This document shows, piece after piece, positions 23,756 through 31,870 of a stretch of DNA of 56,250 nucleotides. A program made the position numbers and the translations under genes. The notes beneath the pieces are model-generated. The model saw only the letters and a program-made list of their open reading frames with translations. It was not told where the DNA came from and did no database searches. Numbering within the stretch: position 1 is the stretch's first letter; every line of letters begins with the position of its first letter. Origin of the DNA: JBMYRH01 sp049602155 (GTDB taxonomy: Bacteria; Myxococcota_A; UBA9042; PHBI01; JBMYRH01); contig JBMYRH010000033.1 in assembly GCA_049602155.1 (NCBI GenBank), positions 1-56,250 on the forward strand, read 5' to 3'.

Positions 23756-24844
23756 ATGAGTAAGAGACCGACGCTAGGTGCGACTGTAGTGATGAGCATG
23801 GTCGTCCTCGCCAGCTTGGCGGGGTGCTTCCGCGACCTTGCGTCCACCGGTACCGGTCCGGATGGCGCGAGCTCTGGAGTAGACGCGGTGGCTCAATACC
23901 AGACGCCTCCGCAGGGAGACGACGGACATCTGGACGAGCAAGCGATGGGAGACTCTGCATCACCGGAGGGACAGGCCGATGTCAGCGCGACGGCCCTCAC
24001 GTCCGCATTGAAGGGCCTTCGTTACACCCTCCCGGAGGGGGTCAACGCGGAGATGGCCACCTTGGATCTCTATCGCCGCGATGACGGCCTCATCCGACCG
24101 TTGGTAGTCCTCGTTCACGGTGGGAGCTGGGTCGGCGGAGACAAGGCGAATTTCGACGTCGCCGCCCCGGACTTCATCCCCTGGTGGCTGGACCGCGGGT
24201 ACGTCGTCGCCAGCGTCAATTTTCGCCTGGCGAGCAAGATCACCGAGCCTCAGACCGTTCGACCTACTGACCAGGCCAGCGATATCGCCCACGCCATCGC
24301 TTGGCTGATCAGCCAGGGGGACGTCCACAAGATAGCCCCCGACGCGGTCGTGCTCGTCGGCTACTCCTCCGGGGCGCACCTCGTCGCCCTGCTGGGCGCC
24401 GACGGGCGCTACCTTGAGGCGGCGGGCTTGGCGGAGACCGTCCTGAAGGCCACGGTCTCTTTGGACGTGCACGCCTATGACGTCCCCTTTGCCCTGGAGC
24501 TGATGGTCGGCAGCGTCGTCGAGGAGAACGTGCCCCTCATCACCCATCTCTTCGGGGAGACGACCGACGAGCAGCTTTTAGCCTCGCCGATCCATTACGC
24601 CAAAGGGTGGGTCGCGCCGGCGCTCATCGTCTCCGTGGACACCGACCCGGAGGTTGTCGGCTCCTACGGCTACCTGGTCTCTCAGGCGGCCGAGAACTAT
24701 GTGAGCGCGTTGACGGCGCAGGGACATATCGCCTCTTCCTATCACGACGTCTCCGAGACCCATACCAGCCTTGCCGTCGGCTTTGGGGTGGCGTCGGATG
24801 GGGTGACTGCTGCCGTCGGCACCTTTCTGGACCTCCTCCCCTGA
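23756..24844 (+). CDS. Alpha/beta-hydrolase (esterase-like) lipoprotein
   Basis: 362 aa from the ATG at 23756 (GAGG just upstream); LASLAGC gives lipidated C24. The hydrolase core starts near residue 105: LVVLVHGGSWVGGDK (oxyanion HGGSW), YVVASVNFRLASK, AIAWLISQ, then VVLVGYSSGAHLVALLG with nucleophile Ser in GYSSG. The catalytic acid is probably in IVSVDTDPEVVG and the His in SETHTSLAVGFG. This order fits BD-FAE/esterase-lipase type hydrolases with carbohydrate esters or small esters as substrates. As a lipoprotein it acts in the periplasm or at the cell surface. It follows a divergent promoter and is probably monocistronic. Confidence 0.85.
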   Translation: MSKRPTLGATVVMSMVVLASLAGCFRDLASTGTGPDGASSGVDAVAQYQTPPQGDDGHLDEQAMGDSASPEGQADVSATALTSALKGLRYTLPEGVNAEMATLDLYRRDDGLIRPLVVLVHGGSWVGGDKANFDVAAPDFIPWWLDRGYVVASVNFRLASKITEPQTVRPTDQASDIAHAIAWLISQGDVHKIAPDAVVLVGYSSGAHLVALLGADGRYLEAAGLAETVLKATVSLDVHAYDVPFALELMVGSVVEENVPLITHLFGETTDEQLLASPIHYAKGWVAPALIVSVDTDPEVVGSYGYLVSQAAENYVSALTAQGHIASSYHDVSETHTSLAVGFGVASDGVTAAVGTFLDLLP

Positions 24845-24872
24845 GGTAAATGCTCCCGACCCAAATGCTCCC

Positions 24873-24922
24873 GACCCAAAGCTATGGAAGCGTTTGGAGT
24901 CATTAGCTCGAACTTCGGCCCC
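24873..24922 (+). repeat. Dispersed palindromic repeat, copy D
   Basis: GACCCAAAGCTATGGAAGCG, then TTTGGAGTCATTAGCTCGAA and CTTCGGCCCC. Its left edge is preceded by a second GACCCAAATGCTCCC, so ATGCTCCCGACCCAA is directly duplicated. It lies 28 nt after the hydrolase stop. Confidence 0.65.
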
Positions 24923-25018
24923 AAGGCGATGATGACGATGTCGACGGTGAGACAAACAGCACGTGCGTGTGTTCTCATAGCCTTGTCTACACCTCAAGCA
25001 TGCTCATAGGAGAGCCCG

Positions 25019-26533
25019 ATGTCGCTGCGAATCACGCTATTACTTTGTCTGGCCCTGCCCCTTGTCGGCTGCCAGAAAGGAGACGCCGTCGAGGACGGTG
25101 TGGGTGAGAGTCAGGCCCAGGATGGATACCCGGGCGTCTTGACCCGCGTCTCGAGTGCCTTGGCGCCAGCGGTGAGCGAAGACACGTGCCCCCAAGGTGG
25201 TGTCTCAATCGAGGTCGGGGTCGATGCCAACCTCAATGGTCAACTCGACGATGATGAGGTCGGAGACGTTCATGTCGTCTGCCACGGTGTCGACGGCGCC
25301 GATGGTCTACCAGGCGCGGACGGAAGTGACGCAGAGGTCGGGGCGCTCAGCGCGCGAATAGACGCGCTCGAGGCCACCGTCGAGCAACTTCAGGAGGCAT
25401 TAAGCGCTGCGGGTGGCATGAGCCCGGAGCAGGCCGAGGCCATCGCCGCCAACAGCGCCAAGGTCGGCATCAGCGATGAGCAGGCCGAGGCCATCGCCGC
25501 CAACAGCGCCAAGGTCGGCATCAGCGATGAGCAGGTCGAGGCCATCGCCGCCAACAGTGCCAAGGTGAGCTTCCCCGGGTTCGGGACAAGCGCGGGGACC
25601 GCGCTCGAGGGCAACACGGGGGCTCCAGGTCTGGAGGGCTACGCGACCACCGCGTGGGTCACTGAGCAAGGGTACGGGAGCGCTGAAGGCGTGGCGACGA
25701 ACGCCTCAAATATTGCTGAGAATACCCAAGGGATAGCGACCAACGCTGCAGAGATTGGAGCCAATCAAGCCTCGCTGGACGCTGTGGCGGCGCAGCCACA
25801 GCTCAAGTACGTGGCGGGCTATGTGGTCGGGCCCGGCGCACCTCTGATGGACGCAGACTTTCAAGGCGCAGACCTCTCTGGCCTGAACCTCGAAGGCGCC
25901 ATGCTGAGCGGAGCGAACCTTCAGTTCGCGAACCTGACGGGGACCAACCTGACCGGCGCGGACTTGGGGGCAACAAACGTCACTCACGCGACGCTCATCG
26001 ACGCCAATCTTGAGGGCGCAGACCTGACCGGTGCGGACATGCGCTTTGTCACCTCTTCAGGGCTCACTGGCGTCCCCGCGGCGCTCCCTGAACAGGTGAT
26101 GGTGGCGTCAGGTTACATCATCGGCCCTAAGGTCAAGCTGCAAGAGGCGAACCTCTTTGGGGCCGATCTCGAAGAGGCGGTGTTGGACGGTGCAGATCTG
26201 ACAGGCGCAGATCTCCGCGAGACCAACCTCTTCGATGCGTCCTTTGTAAACACAAAGCTCGTCGGCGTGGACCTCAGCGACTCCATGATTGTTGACGGCG
26301 ATCTCACAGCGGCTGAGCTCATCAACTCCAACCTCAACGGCGCCAACCTGAACGTGGTGAACTTCAAAGACGCCTTCTTGGACGGGTCGACCTTTGATGG
26401 GGCCTTTTTGGATCAAAACAACTGGCAAGGGACCTCTTGCCCTGATGGCTTCATGAACGAATACGACGCACCGGGTGGGACGTGCTGCGGTCACTTCTTG
26501 GCAGGGGACGTTCCGCTCATCGACTGCCCCTAG
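25019..26533 (+). CDS. Pentapeptide-repeat lipoprotein with coiled-coil stalk
   Basis: 504 aa; AGGAG is 8 nt before the ATG, and LCLALPLVGC gives lipidated C18. Residues 55-90 (GGVSIEVGVDANLNGQLDDDEV, HVVCHGVDG) are the short Ca-loop-containing module (DUF7151-like) often found before collagen-like GxxG stretches, here DGADGLPGADGSD. Residues 100-180 are a coiled-coil stalk that includes a 17-residue tandem repeat (EAIAANSAKVGISDEQ). Two pentapeptide-repeat blocks follow (A(D/N)LxG: ADLSGLNLEGAMLSGANLQF; ADLEEAVLDGADLTGADLRE), each introduced by the phrase VxxGYxxGP, giving two right-handed quadrilateral helices. The C-terminal Cys-rich tail contains CPDGF and CCGH. It is probably an elongated cell-surface protein; binding partner unknown. 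Confidence 0.85.
   Translation: MSLRITLLLCLALPLVGCQKGDAVEDGVGESQAQDGYPGVLTRVSSALAPAVSEDTCPQGGVSIEVGVDANLNGQLDDDEVGDVHVVCHGVDGADGLPGADGSDAEVGALSARIDALEATVEQLQEALSAAGGMSPEQAEAIAANSAKVGISDEQAEAIAANSAKVGISDEQVEAIAANSAKVSFPGFGTSAGTALEGNTGAPGLEGYATTAWVTEQGYGSAEGVATNASNIAENTQGIATNAAEIGANQASLDAVAAQPQLKYVAGYVVGPGAPLMDADFQGADLSGLNLEGAMLSGANLQFANLTGTNLTGADLGATNVTHATLIDANLEGADLTGADMRFVTSSGLTGVPAALPEQVMVASGYIIGPKVKLQEANLFGADLEEAVLDGADLTGADLRETNLFDASFVNTKLVGVDLSDSMIVDGDLTAAELINSNLNGANLNVVNFKDAFLDGSTFDGAFLDQNNWQGTSCPDGFMNEYDAPGGTCCGHFLAGDVPLIDCP
25418..25567 (+). repeat. 51-bp tandem repeat inside the lipoprotein stalk
   Basis: Three in-frame units of 51 bp encode EQAEAIAANSAKV preceded by MSP or GISD; the second and third units differ at very few bases. 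The conservation at DNA level suggests recent slippage or unequal crossover that changes stalk length. Confidence 0.7.
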
Positions 26534-26550
26534 AGATGTTTACGCATCTC
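26533..26550 (+). terminator. Hairpin right at the stop codon
   Basis: GAGATG (26533-26538) pairs with CATCTC (26545-26550) around TTTACG. It starts at the last base of the pentapeptide gene's TAG. No U-tract. Confidence 0.4.
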
Positions 26551-26572
26551 GACCGGGGCGGGGCACCTTGGG

Positions 26573-26887
26573 ATGCTATGCCCGCGAGAGCGTTTGTTTT
26601 TCCCAAAGGCGCTGGCGCTCGATGGAGGCCAGCTCTTCTCCAAGTTCAGCATCGCGTTGCTGGACGTCGACCCGGCGACTGGCGCGCTGCAGCGGCCCAC
26701 CTCTGTGCACGCACCTGAGACGAACTATAGAGAGCTTACAAGCCTCAACACCCACGACACTATCCACCCTGAGGGGGGCGCGGAGAACTTCGCGACGCTT
26801 GTGACGTGGCGCGATCCCGGCTTCGAGGTCACGGTCTTAAAGCCGGAGTTCCTGGACGCGCTGGGGGCGCTCCTGAGCCGGCGTTAG
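26573..26887 (+). CDS. Orphan small ORF, possibly a C-terminal gene remnant
   Basis: 104 aa. The composition looks protein-like (LFFPKALALDGGQLFSKFSI, LLDVDPATGAL, FATLVTWRDPGFEVTVLKPE, FLDALGALLSRR), but there is no clear ribosome-binding site and no signal peptide. The start overlaps a GTTTGTTTTTCCC word seen elsewhere only upstream of genes. It may be the C-terminal part of a lost gene or a small cytoplasmic protein. I do not recognise it. Confidence 0.4.
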   Translation: MLCPRERLFFPKALALDGGQLFSKFSIALLDVDPATGALQRPTSVHAPETNYRELTSLNTHDTIHPEGGAENFATLVTWRDPGFEVTVLKPEFLDALGALLSRR

Positions 26888-27253
26888 GGGGGGAGGTGTG
26901 CCCAGCGAAGGTCCCTCAGCAGGGCTTCATACCGTTGAGATGACGTTCAGAATACGTCCCTGGGTCGGGAGTTTCACCTCGAGGTCGGGGAGCTTCAGAA
27001 GGTATCCATGTCCCCTTAGGCAGCGATTCGGGGCGAAGGTTCCCGCTGCACAGCACGCTTAGCATATGCACCTCGCAGTCTTGAGCGGTGCCGCCTAATG
27101 CACTGTGATTAAGATGTTTTTGTGTTTATCGGCCTAGCCCGCCGTTCTTTTTTTACGATTTTTCGACGAAGCCATTAGCGGTCGTGAATGGAGGGCGGGA
27201 GGCGACGTTGTGTTCGCCGAGCGACGTGGACAATGACGCCTAATGGAGGGCAC
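26888..27253. other. Intergenic region upstream of the paralogue pair
   Basis: No gene seen. It contains CCCTGGGTCG at about 26958, the inverse of the dispersed repeat's left end, with weak further similarity. It also has an AT-rich patch (TTCTTTTTTTACGATTTTTCGACG, about 27145-27168), unusual in this GC-rich window, which is a plausible promoter zone for the gene at 27254. The last 70 nt hold two ATGGAGGGC words, the second being the ribosome-binding site. Confidence 0.35.
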
Positions 27254-28243
27254 ATGCGACTTACTAACTCACGCTTCATTTCATTGATTGTCTTGGCCGC
27301 CTCGGCCACTTTTGCACTCGGTTGTGACCAAGCGGGCACCACTATCCAGGGTGACTCGGCGTCTCCTGGTGGACTTGAAGCAAGTGTCGACCAAGACACG
27401 CTCACCGCATCGGAGATCAACACGTTCTTCGCTCAGGATGCTGTCGAGGTCACCCTCTACCCAGTCGAGCGGCCCGAGGCGATTCAGGGCTTCTTTGAGC
27501 TCTCCCTGACCGACGCTCGCCTACAGGTTGAGGTCCTCTTCCATAAAGAGACGATCACCGAGCAACATCTGGCTGAAGCGCTGCGCGATGGTAAGCGCCA
27601 GGTGAACGTCAAGCTCTCGGAGATTGCGGGGTTTCAGGCTCACTCGTCTTTGGGTGACCGCATCGTCGACCGCGCCGAGGTCGGTGAGTTCTTGATCGAT
27701 AAAGAAGTGCCCGCCATTTGTGGGACGCGGAAGACCGCGGCGGTTGCCATCATCGAGCATGAGGGTGATGAGGTCGCCGTGATGCTGGCGCTTCACCTTC
27801 TGCCGCTCGAGGGCTTCCCCGGGGCACTCAATGACGGTGAGCACCTGACCGCGATGGGCGGTAAGGGTGGCCCGATGAGTCAGCTGGGGGACGAGCCCCA
27901 GTCCACGACCGTGGGCGGTGAGCAGAGTCAGGGTGACGTGCTCCAGACCAAACCTCAGGCAGCGGCCGATCCCATCCCTGTGCAGAACACAGACTGTGGT
28001 GACGACTGGACGTTTTTCGGCGCGCCGGACTGTCATGATTCGTGTCAGCGTATCTGTACTCAGGTCGTCGATCAGTCCACAGGCGGTGGTGTCGGAGGCG
28101 TGAAGGTCGGGCCCGTCTACTGCGTGGTCATCGCCGGTGGCACAACGCGCTGCTTTGCGCGCTACCAGCTCAAGCTGAACTGCCAGGTGGACTGGGGCTT
28201 TTTCACCAACTCGTGTGAGTGCGCACCCTGCCCAAAGATCTAG
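27254..28243 (+). CDS. Lipoprotein with Cys-rich C-terminal domain (paralogue 1)
   Basis: 329 aa from the ATG at 27254 (GGAGGGC 3 nt upstream); LAASATFALGC gives lipidated C24. Residues 60-200 form an alpha/beta domain with LAEALRDGKRQVNVKLSEIA, then DRIVDRAEVGEFLIDKEVP and AICGTRK. A Gly/Gln-rich linker follows. The last 85 residues are a Cys-rich module: DCGDDWTFFGAPDCHDSCQR, ICTQVV, a Gly-Val-rich strand segment, VYCVV, TTRCFARY, LNCQVDWGFFTNSCECAPC. It is clearly homologous to the next gene, especially in the EVGxxLxDxExxxxCGxR and DCGDDWxxxGxPDC phrases. Expected location is the outer membrane or surface. I know no name for this family. Confidence 0.8.
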   Translation: MRLTNSRFISLIVLAASATFALGCDQAGTTIQGDSASPGGLEASVDQDTLTASEINTFFAQDAVEVTLYPVERPEAIQGFFELSLTDARLQVEVLFHKETITEQHLAEALRDGKRQVNVKLSEIAGFQAHSSLGDRIVDRAEVGEFLIDKEVPAICGTRKTAAVAIIEHEGDEVAVMLALHLLPLEGFPGALNDGEHLTAMGGKGGPMSQLGDEPQSTTVGGEQSQGDVLQTKPQAAADPIPVQNTDCGDDWTFFGAPDCHDSCQRICTQVVDQSTGGGVGGVKVGPVYCVVIAGGTTRCFARYQLKLNCQVDWGFFTNSCECAPCPKI

Positions 28244-28256
28244 CTCGTTCCCTCAC

Positions 28257-28288
28257 TAGCCCCACGCCCTTCTCTGTGCGCGGGGCTA
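28257..28288 (+). terminator. Hairpin between the two paralogues
   Basis: TAGCCCC (28257-28263) pairs with GGGGCTA (28282-28288), and CGC/GCG can add three inner pairs. It may reduce readthrough into the second paralogue, 30 nt downstream. Confidence 0.5.
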
Positions 28289-28317
28289 CTCGCCATTGAC
28301 CATACGAGGCACACCAC

Positions 28318-29208
28318 ATGAAGGTCCGACACATCGTGCTGGCAATTGTTGCTCTAGGGCTGCTGGGTTGCGCAGACAATATACAGGCTCCCGCACTTGA
28401 CCAGGCGCCGGAAGAGACTCAAGAGGTCGCAGCGCACGTCGAGGGGTTCTTCAACCAAGTCGAGGCTGAGCTTCTGATTGAGCCAGAGCACCACGGTGAT
28501 AGGATCAGGGGCCGGGCTGTCATCGCCCTGGGCCCAGCGGAGCTCCACCTGGAGGTCATCCCTCGGGGCTCAGAGACCCTGCTCGCTGAGACGCTGCGTA
28601 ACGGTGTGACGGTCGCGCGCTTAAGTCCTGTCTTCCTTGAGGAATTTCAAGGCGAGCGCTCGAGTGAACTCGGTGTGATCACCCGGGAGGAGGTCGGGGC
28701 TTACCTGCTCGACCATGAGCGGCAGCCAGTCTGTGGCGACAGGATGCTCGGGGTCGTGGCAGAGCTCGCGCTCGATGATGACCACACTGAGGACGCGCTC
28801 CTTTGGTTACACCTAAGGCGCTCGATGACTGACGAGAGCCAGCCGAGCGCTCAAGGGATTGCGGGGGCCCCCCCCCTGACTTTGGCCGGTGACCCTGCGC
28901 CCGAGATGAACAGGCTCATGAGCGACAAGCAGGTCGGCACTGAGCACATCGATTGCGGTGATGACTGGTCGGTTTGGGGCACGCCAGACTGTAATAGTGG
29001 CCCGTGCATCAAGACCTGTAAGGTCAAGGTTGCTGAGGCGAAGGTCAAAGGGGTCGGTGTCCTCGGAGCCGCCCAGTACGCCATCCCCTTCCCCGTGCAT
29101 CGGACCATCACGGTCTGGGGGAAGCTGAAGGTCGGCGGCACCTGTGGCGTCGATGACGGGTGGACTTATAACAGCTGCGCCTGCATCGCGGAGTGCCCAG
29201 ACAACTAG
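28318..29208 (+). CDS. Lipoprotein with Cys-rich C-terminal domain (paralogue 2)
   Basis: 296 aa; GAGG lies 8 nt before the ATG, and IVALGLLGC gives lipidated C18. The domain order is as in the upstream paralogue: LAETLRNGVTVARLSPVFLE, GVITREEVGAYLLDHERQPV, CGDR, a short linker, then HIDCGDDWSVWGTPDCNSGP, CIKTCKVKV, a Val/Gly strand segment, and VGGTCGVDDGWTYNSCACIA plus ECP. The Cys positions of the C-terminal module line up except that the VYCVV cysteine of paralogue 1 is missing here, so one disulfide may differ. Sequence identity between the pair is low to moderate, so the duplication is old. Confidence 0.8.
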   Translation: MKVRHIVLAIVALGLLGCADNIQAPALDQAPEETQEVAAHVEGFFNQVEAELLIEPEHHGDRIRGRAVIALGPAELHLEVIPRGSETLLAETLRNGVTVARLSPVFLEEFQGERSSELGVITREEVGAYLLDHERQPVCGDRMLGVVAELALDDDHTEDALLWLHLRRSMTDESQPSAQGIAGAPPLTLAGDPAPEMNRLMSDKQVGTEHIDCGDDWSVWGTPDCNSGPCIKTCKVKVAEAKVKGVGVLGAAQYAIPFPVHRTITVWGKLKVGGTCGVDDGWTYNSCACIAECPDN

Positions 29209-29330
29209 CAGCTCTGACTTGGTGTCTGCTGTGGGCTCGCCTTGGTTGACCGAGCGTCTTTTGTGGGCGCTCGGCGCCGTGTCGCCTGAAGCGCACGTCA
29301 GGTCAACCACGGACTCCCCGTCCGCGCCGC

Positions 29331-29605
29331 CTCGCCTGGGCCGAGCTGCTCAAGCGGACCTTCGTCGTCGATGTCCTGGCGTGTGCTTACTGCGGCTCTC
29401 GCTGAGAGCTGCTCGTCGTGGTGATGAAGGCAGACGCCGTCGCGGCCATCCTCACCCACCTAGGCCTGGACACCGACGATGCCGGTCCAAGGCCGCCGCC
29501 GAGTCAGCAGGACCTTGTCTAGCCATCGCAACAGGCCGCGCTAAGAGGTCCGGACGGCCGCCTCGTCTGCCACGGACCGGTCGAATCGCACCACACTCTC
29601 AATAG
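29331..29605 (+). mobile_element. IS91-family transposase, C-terminal remnant and 3' end (copy 3)
   Basis: The frame reads RLAWAELLKRTFVVDVLACA, YCGSR, an in-frame TGA, then ELLVVVMKADAVAAILTHLG and LDTDDAGPRPPPSQQDLV-stop. LAWAELLxRTFxxDVLxCxxCG is the hallmark C-terminal phrase of IS91-type transposases. The tail after the stop matches copies 1 and 2. Nothing of the N-terminal or catalytic region is present upstream, where the paralogue 2 gene ends. Confidence 0.85.
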
Positions 29606-29704
29606 CGCCGCCTAGAAGACGTGATGGAGAGCGCTAGGGTGCGCCTGGCAGTCCAGGCCTATCTGTCTTACAGGCATGCGCTTTTCCTAGAGGCTGAGCG
29701 GGCT

Positions 29705-29830
29705 CTAGTTGGCGGGGGCGTAGGTCAGCCAGCCGGGCGCCGGCACACCGTTGTTCTCGTCGAGGGTGATGGCGCCGCCCTCGACGGTGGCGCTGCAGCC
29801 TTGCCGACTCAGGGGCTCACAACGAGTGGC
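29705..29830 (-). pseudogene. C-terminal remnant of a secreted protein
   Basis: The reverse frame CEPLSRQGCSATVEGGAITL, DENNGVPAPGWLTYAPAN-stop looks like the end of an exported domain with two Cys. Upstream in frame the sequence becomes low-complexity and runs antiparallel to the end of the next gene, so the rest is lost. Family not recognised. Confidence 0.4.
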
Positions 29831-29873
29831 CTGGCGACGCGGCGCCCCCCTCGAGGGGCGCGTCCAAGCGCAT

Positions 29874-30371
29874 TCAGCACTGGGGGCATCCGATGCAGTT
29901 GCCGGAGCAGAAGTTGCCACCGCATCCACTGCAGAGATCGGAAGAGCCCCCGCTGGAGTAGTCGGTGACGACCCCACAGAATGCCCCTGAGGGGCCGTTG
30001 GTGACGCATCCCCACTCGATGGAGGTCATGGTCTCGCCGTAGGTGGTGAAGGTGAGACCCGTGCAGTCACTGTCGTCGCTGCACGGGATCGTGCAGATGG
30101 TCGACGGGCTCGTCGTCCCCCAGGATCCGACACCAGTGTCGAGGTACACCCCGCTCAGGTAACCATCCAGACACTCAGAGCCTGATGGGCACTCCTTGCA
30201 TTCAAAGCGATTCAGCTCCTCGTAGCAGCGGTCGCCCACGTTTCGGAGGTGGGAGTCAGTGAAATCGTAATAGCTCTGAACCTGCTCAACTGGACAGAGG
30301 TTCTGAGCGTCGTCGCAGGAAGTCAGTATGAGCTGGGCGGGGAGCACAAGACACAGAAGAGCACGTAACAC
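29874..30371 (-). CDS. Small Cys-rich lipoprotein
   Basis: 165 aa from a GTG at 30371 (weak AGGAAAG about 11 nt upstream); PAQLILTSC gives lipidated C19. The mature part has some 17 cysteines: VGDRCYEELNRFECKECPSG, SECLDGYL, ICTIPCSDDSDCTG, WGCV, AFCGV and a dense end LCSGCGGNFCSGNCIGCPQC. The PCSDDSDC phrase resembles units in the giant Cys-rich lipoproteins further right. It is probably disulfide-stabilised and surface-exposed. Function unknown. Confidence 0.75.
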   Translation of the reverse strand: MLRALLCLVLPAQLILTSCDDAQNLCPVEQVQSYYDFTDSHLRNVGDRCYEELNRFECKECPSGSECLDGYLSGVYLDTGVGSWGTTSPSTICTIPCSDDSDCTGLTFTTYGETMTSIEWGCVTNGPSGAFCGVVTDYSSGGSSDLCSGCGGNFCSGNCIGCPQC

Positions 30372-30444
30372 GGCGGATCTTTCCTATGCGTAGGTGGGAG
30401 CTGCGAGCAGGTTAGCAGAACGCCCAGAGGAGTGCGATGTGCCC

Positions 30445-30500
30445 GCCCCCGGGGCATGAAAGCGCCTGGAGTCATTGAGTCAAAGTTCGGGCACTGAAAT
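30445..30500 (+). repeat. Dispersed palindromic repeat, copy E
   Basis: GCCCCCGGGGCATGAAAGCG, then CCTGGAGTCATTGAGTCAAA and GTTCGGGCACTGA. Both palindromes are altered but preserved in kind. It lies about 75 nt upstream of the reverse lipoprotein gene at 30371. Confidence 0.65.
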
Positions 30501-30579
30501 GAGTCGGTTCTGGCCTGGTGTTGGTTGTTCCAGGCTCACATTTCTTCTGTGCGTCGGGGTTGCTTCAGCGACTTAGAGC

Positions 30580-30636
30580 GACCCAGGGCCATGAAACAAG
30601 CTGCAATCACTAGCCTGGGCTTCGGGCCGTGAAAAT
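30580..30636 (+). repeat. Dispersed palindromic repeat, copy F
   Basis: GACCCAGGGCCATGAAACAA, then GCTGCAATCACTAGCCTGGG and CTTCGGGCCGTGA. Same orientation as copy E, 135 nt away, in a 368-nt gap between two reverse lipoprotein genes that otherwise holds nothing recognisable. Confidence 0.65.
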
Positions 30637-30739
30637 AGTCGAGGGGGTTCATAAGCTTGCCACTGCAAGCCACGTTGGCCTTGGGCTAGCGATCCGAACG
30701 ACGCACGAGGCGGCTCAAGGAGCCGCGGTCTGTTGCGCT

Positions 30740-31240
30740 CTACTCGACCGCGGTCACCTTCAGGTAGGCTCTGTTTGCTGAACTGTCGGTCGCCGGCGTG
30801 TAGTCCTCGTTGTTTGCGCTCTTTGACGCACCGCCATCACCAGACTCACAGAGAGGCACGACCACACCGTCCTCGTGCTCAGGCCCGAACTCGGTCCAGG
30901 TCAAGGTCGTCCCGTCGAAGGCCACGTCGGTCGCAGCGTTGTAGTGCAGGTGGCCGTCCTCGGGGTTGATGTCGTCGCCCTTTGCTTCACGACTCCAGGT
31001 CTGACACGGCACCCCCACCTCGAAGACGAGCGGCGTCCCCATCTCCCTGTAAGCGCCGTCTTCGAGGACGAAGCTGGTCAGGGTGACCTTGGTCACGTCT
31101 GAGGAGCCGCTCACCCCCTCTTCAGCGTCATCGGCTGCGGTGTTCCCTGGGCCCGCGGCACCGTCACCGGGTTCGACGCCACCGTCGCAAGCACCAATGA
31201 GCAGAAACGAGAGCAAAAGCATGAGGTGCGGAAGGCGCAT
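30740..31240 (-). CDS. Lipoprotein of unknown function
   Basis: 166 aa; AGGAG is 6 nt before the ATG. LLLSFLLIGAC gives lipidated C18, followed by a Gly/Asp/Ala linker. The mature domain is beta-rich (VTLTSFVLEDGAYREMGTPL, VFEVGVPCQTW, GTTLTWTEFGPEHEDGVVVP) with two Cys that may pair. It contains DGHLHYNAATDVAFDG and ends in a hydrophobic strand (AYLKVTAVE). It appears monocistronic. No family recognised. Confidence 0.75.
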   Translation of the reverse strand: MRLPHLMLLLSFLLIGACDGGVEPGDGAAGPGNTAADDAEEGVSGSSDVTKVTLTSFVLEDGAYREMGTPLVFEVGVPCQTWSREAKGDDINPEDGHLHYNAATDVAFDGTTLTWTEFGPEHEDGVVVPLCESGDGGASKSANNEDYTPATDSSANRAYLKVTAVE

Positions 31241-31420
31241 TGACGACTCCTTGGGGTATTTGCAGGGTGTTCAGTGTGGACACCCTGGTTCTAGAGCCGC
31301 CGGTGTCTTTTTTCAAGGCGAGCGTGCCATGTACTGTCACGCACTGCGGCGCTTCTCCCTCTCGATTGGAGGGGATGCGCAGCGCCGTTTGGTTCACCTG
31401 GCGCAGGAGCCTGGGTTAAA
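31241..31420. other. Upstream region of the lipoprotein gene
   Basis: No gene seen. It presumably holds the promoter of the reverse gene ending at 31240. Confidence 0.3.
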
Positions 31421-31477
31421 CCCGACTCAGGACCACGAACGAGCCCGAAATCACTGGTTCGAGCTTCGGGTACTGAC
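31421..31477 (+). repeat. Dispersed palindromic repeat, copy G
   Basis: CCCGACTCAGGACCACGAAC, then GAGCCCGAAATCACTGGTTC and GAGCTTCGGGTACTGA. It is the most diverged of the full-length copies; the right end (CGAGCTTCGGGTACTGA) is clear. Confidence 0.5.
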
Positions 31478-31642
31478 AAGAGGCGTATCTAGCCCAGCAC
31501 CGAGCCTTTTGGGACGCGGTGGTGCTGTGACTCCAGATGCTTCCCGTCCACGGGCAGCACCGTGAGGCGCCGTGACGGGGAGGGATGTCACGATCCCGAG
31601 TGAGGAGCGCTTTGGGGTCGTCCGTGGTAGCGCACGACTGCG

Positions 31643-31867
31643 TTAAGTCGCAGGCACCTGTTCCTCTGCAGGGGCGTCGACGATGAGCTCGTCGCCATCG
31701 AAGATGTACTCTGTGACAAGCTCGTCGGCGTCGACGGTGTCGGCCTCATCGAACCACATGAGCTGCGCTCTGGGGGCCTCCTCAAGGACATGGGCCATTT
31801 GGGCACAGCCGGTGGCAGTGGCACTGAAGAGGAGGGTAAGGATGAAGGTGGTTAGGTGAGTTCGCAT
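31643..31867 (-). CDS. Small lipoprotein
   Basis: 74 aa from the ATG at 31867 (AGGAG 7 nt upstream); the adjacent ATG at 31870 is equally possible (4 nt). LTLLFSATATGC gives lipidated C21. The short mature part is acidic (APRAQLMWFDEADTVDADEL, VTEYIFDGDELIVDAPAEEQ) with two similar strand-like phrases, (Y/W)-F-D-(E/G). It is too short for a domain call; possibly a small surface or regulatory lipoprotein. Confidence 0.65.
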   Translation of the reverse strand: MRTHLTTFILTLLFSATATGCAQMAHVLEEAPRAQLMWFDEADTVDADELVTEYIFDGDELIVDAPAEEQVPAT

Positions 31868-31870
31868 CAT

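Noticed and set aside
29621..29968. 115-codon plus frame
   Set aside because: Antisense to a secreted-protein remnant and the end of a Cys-rich lipoprotein; composition is noise-like.
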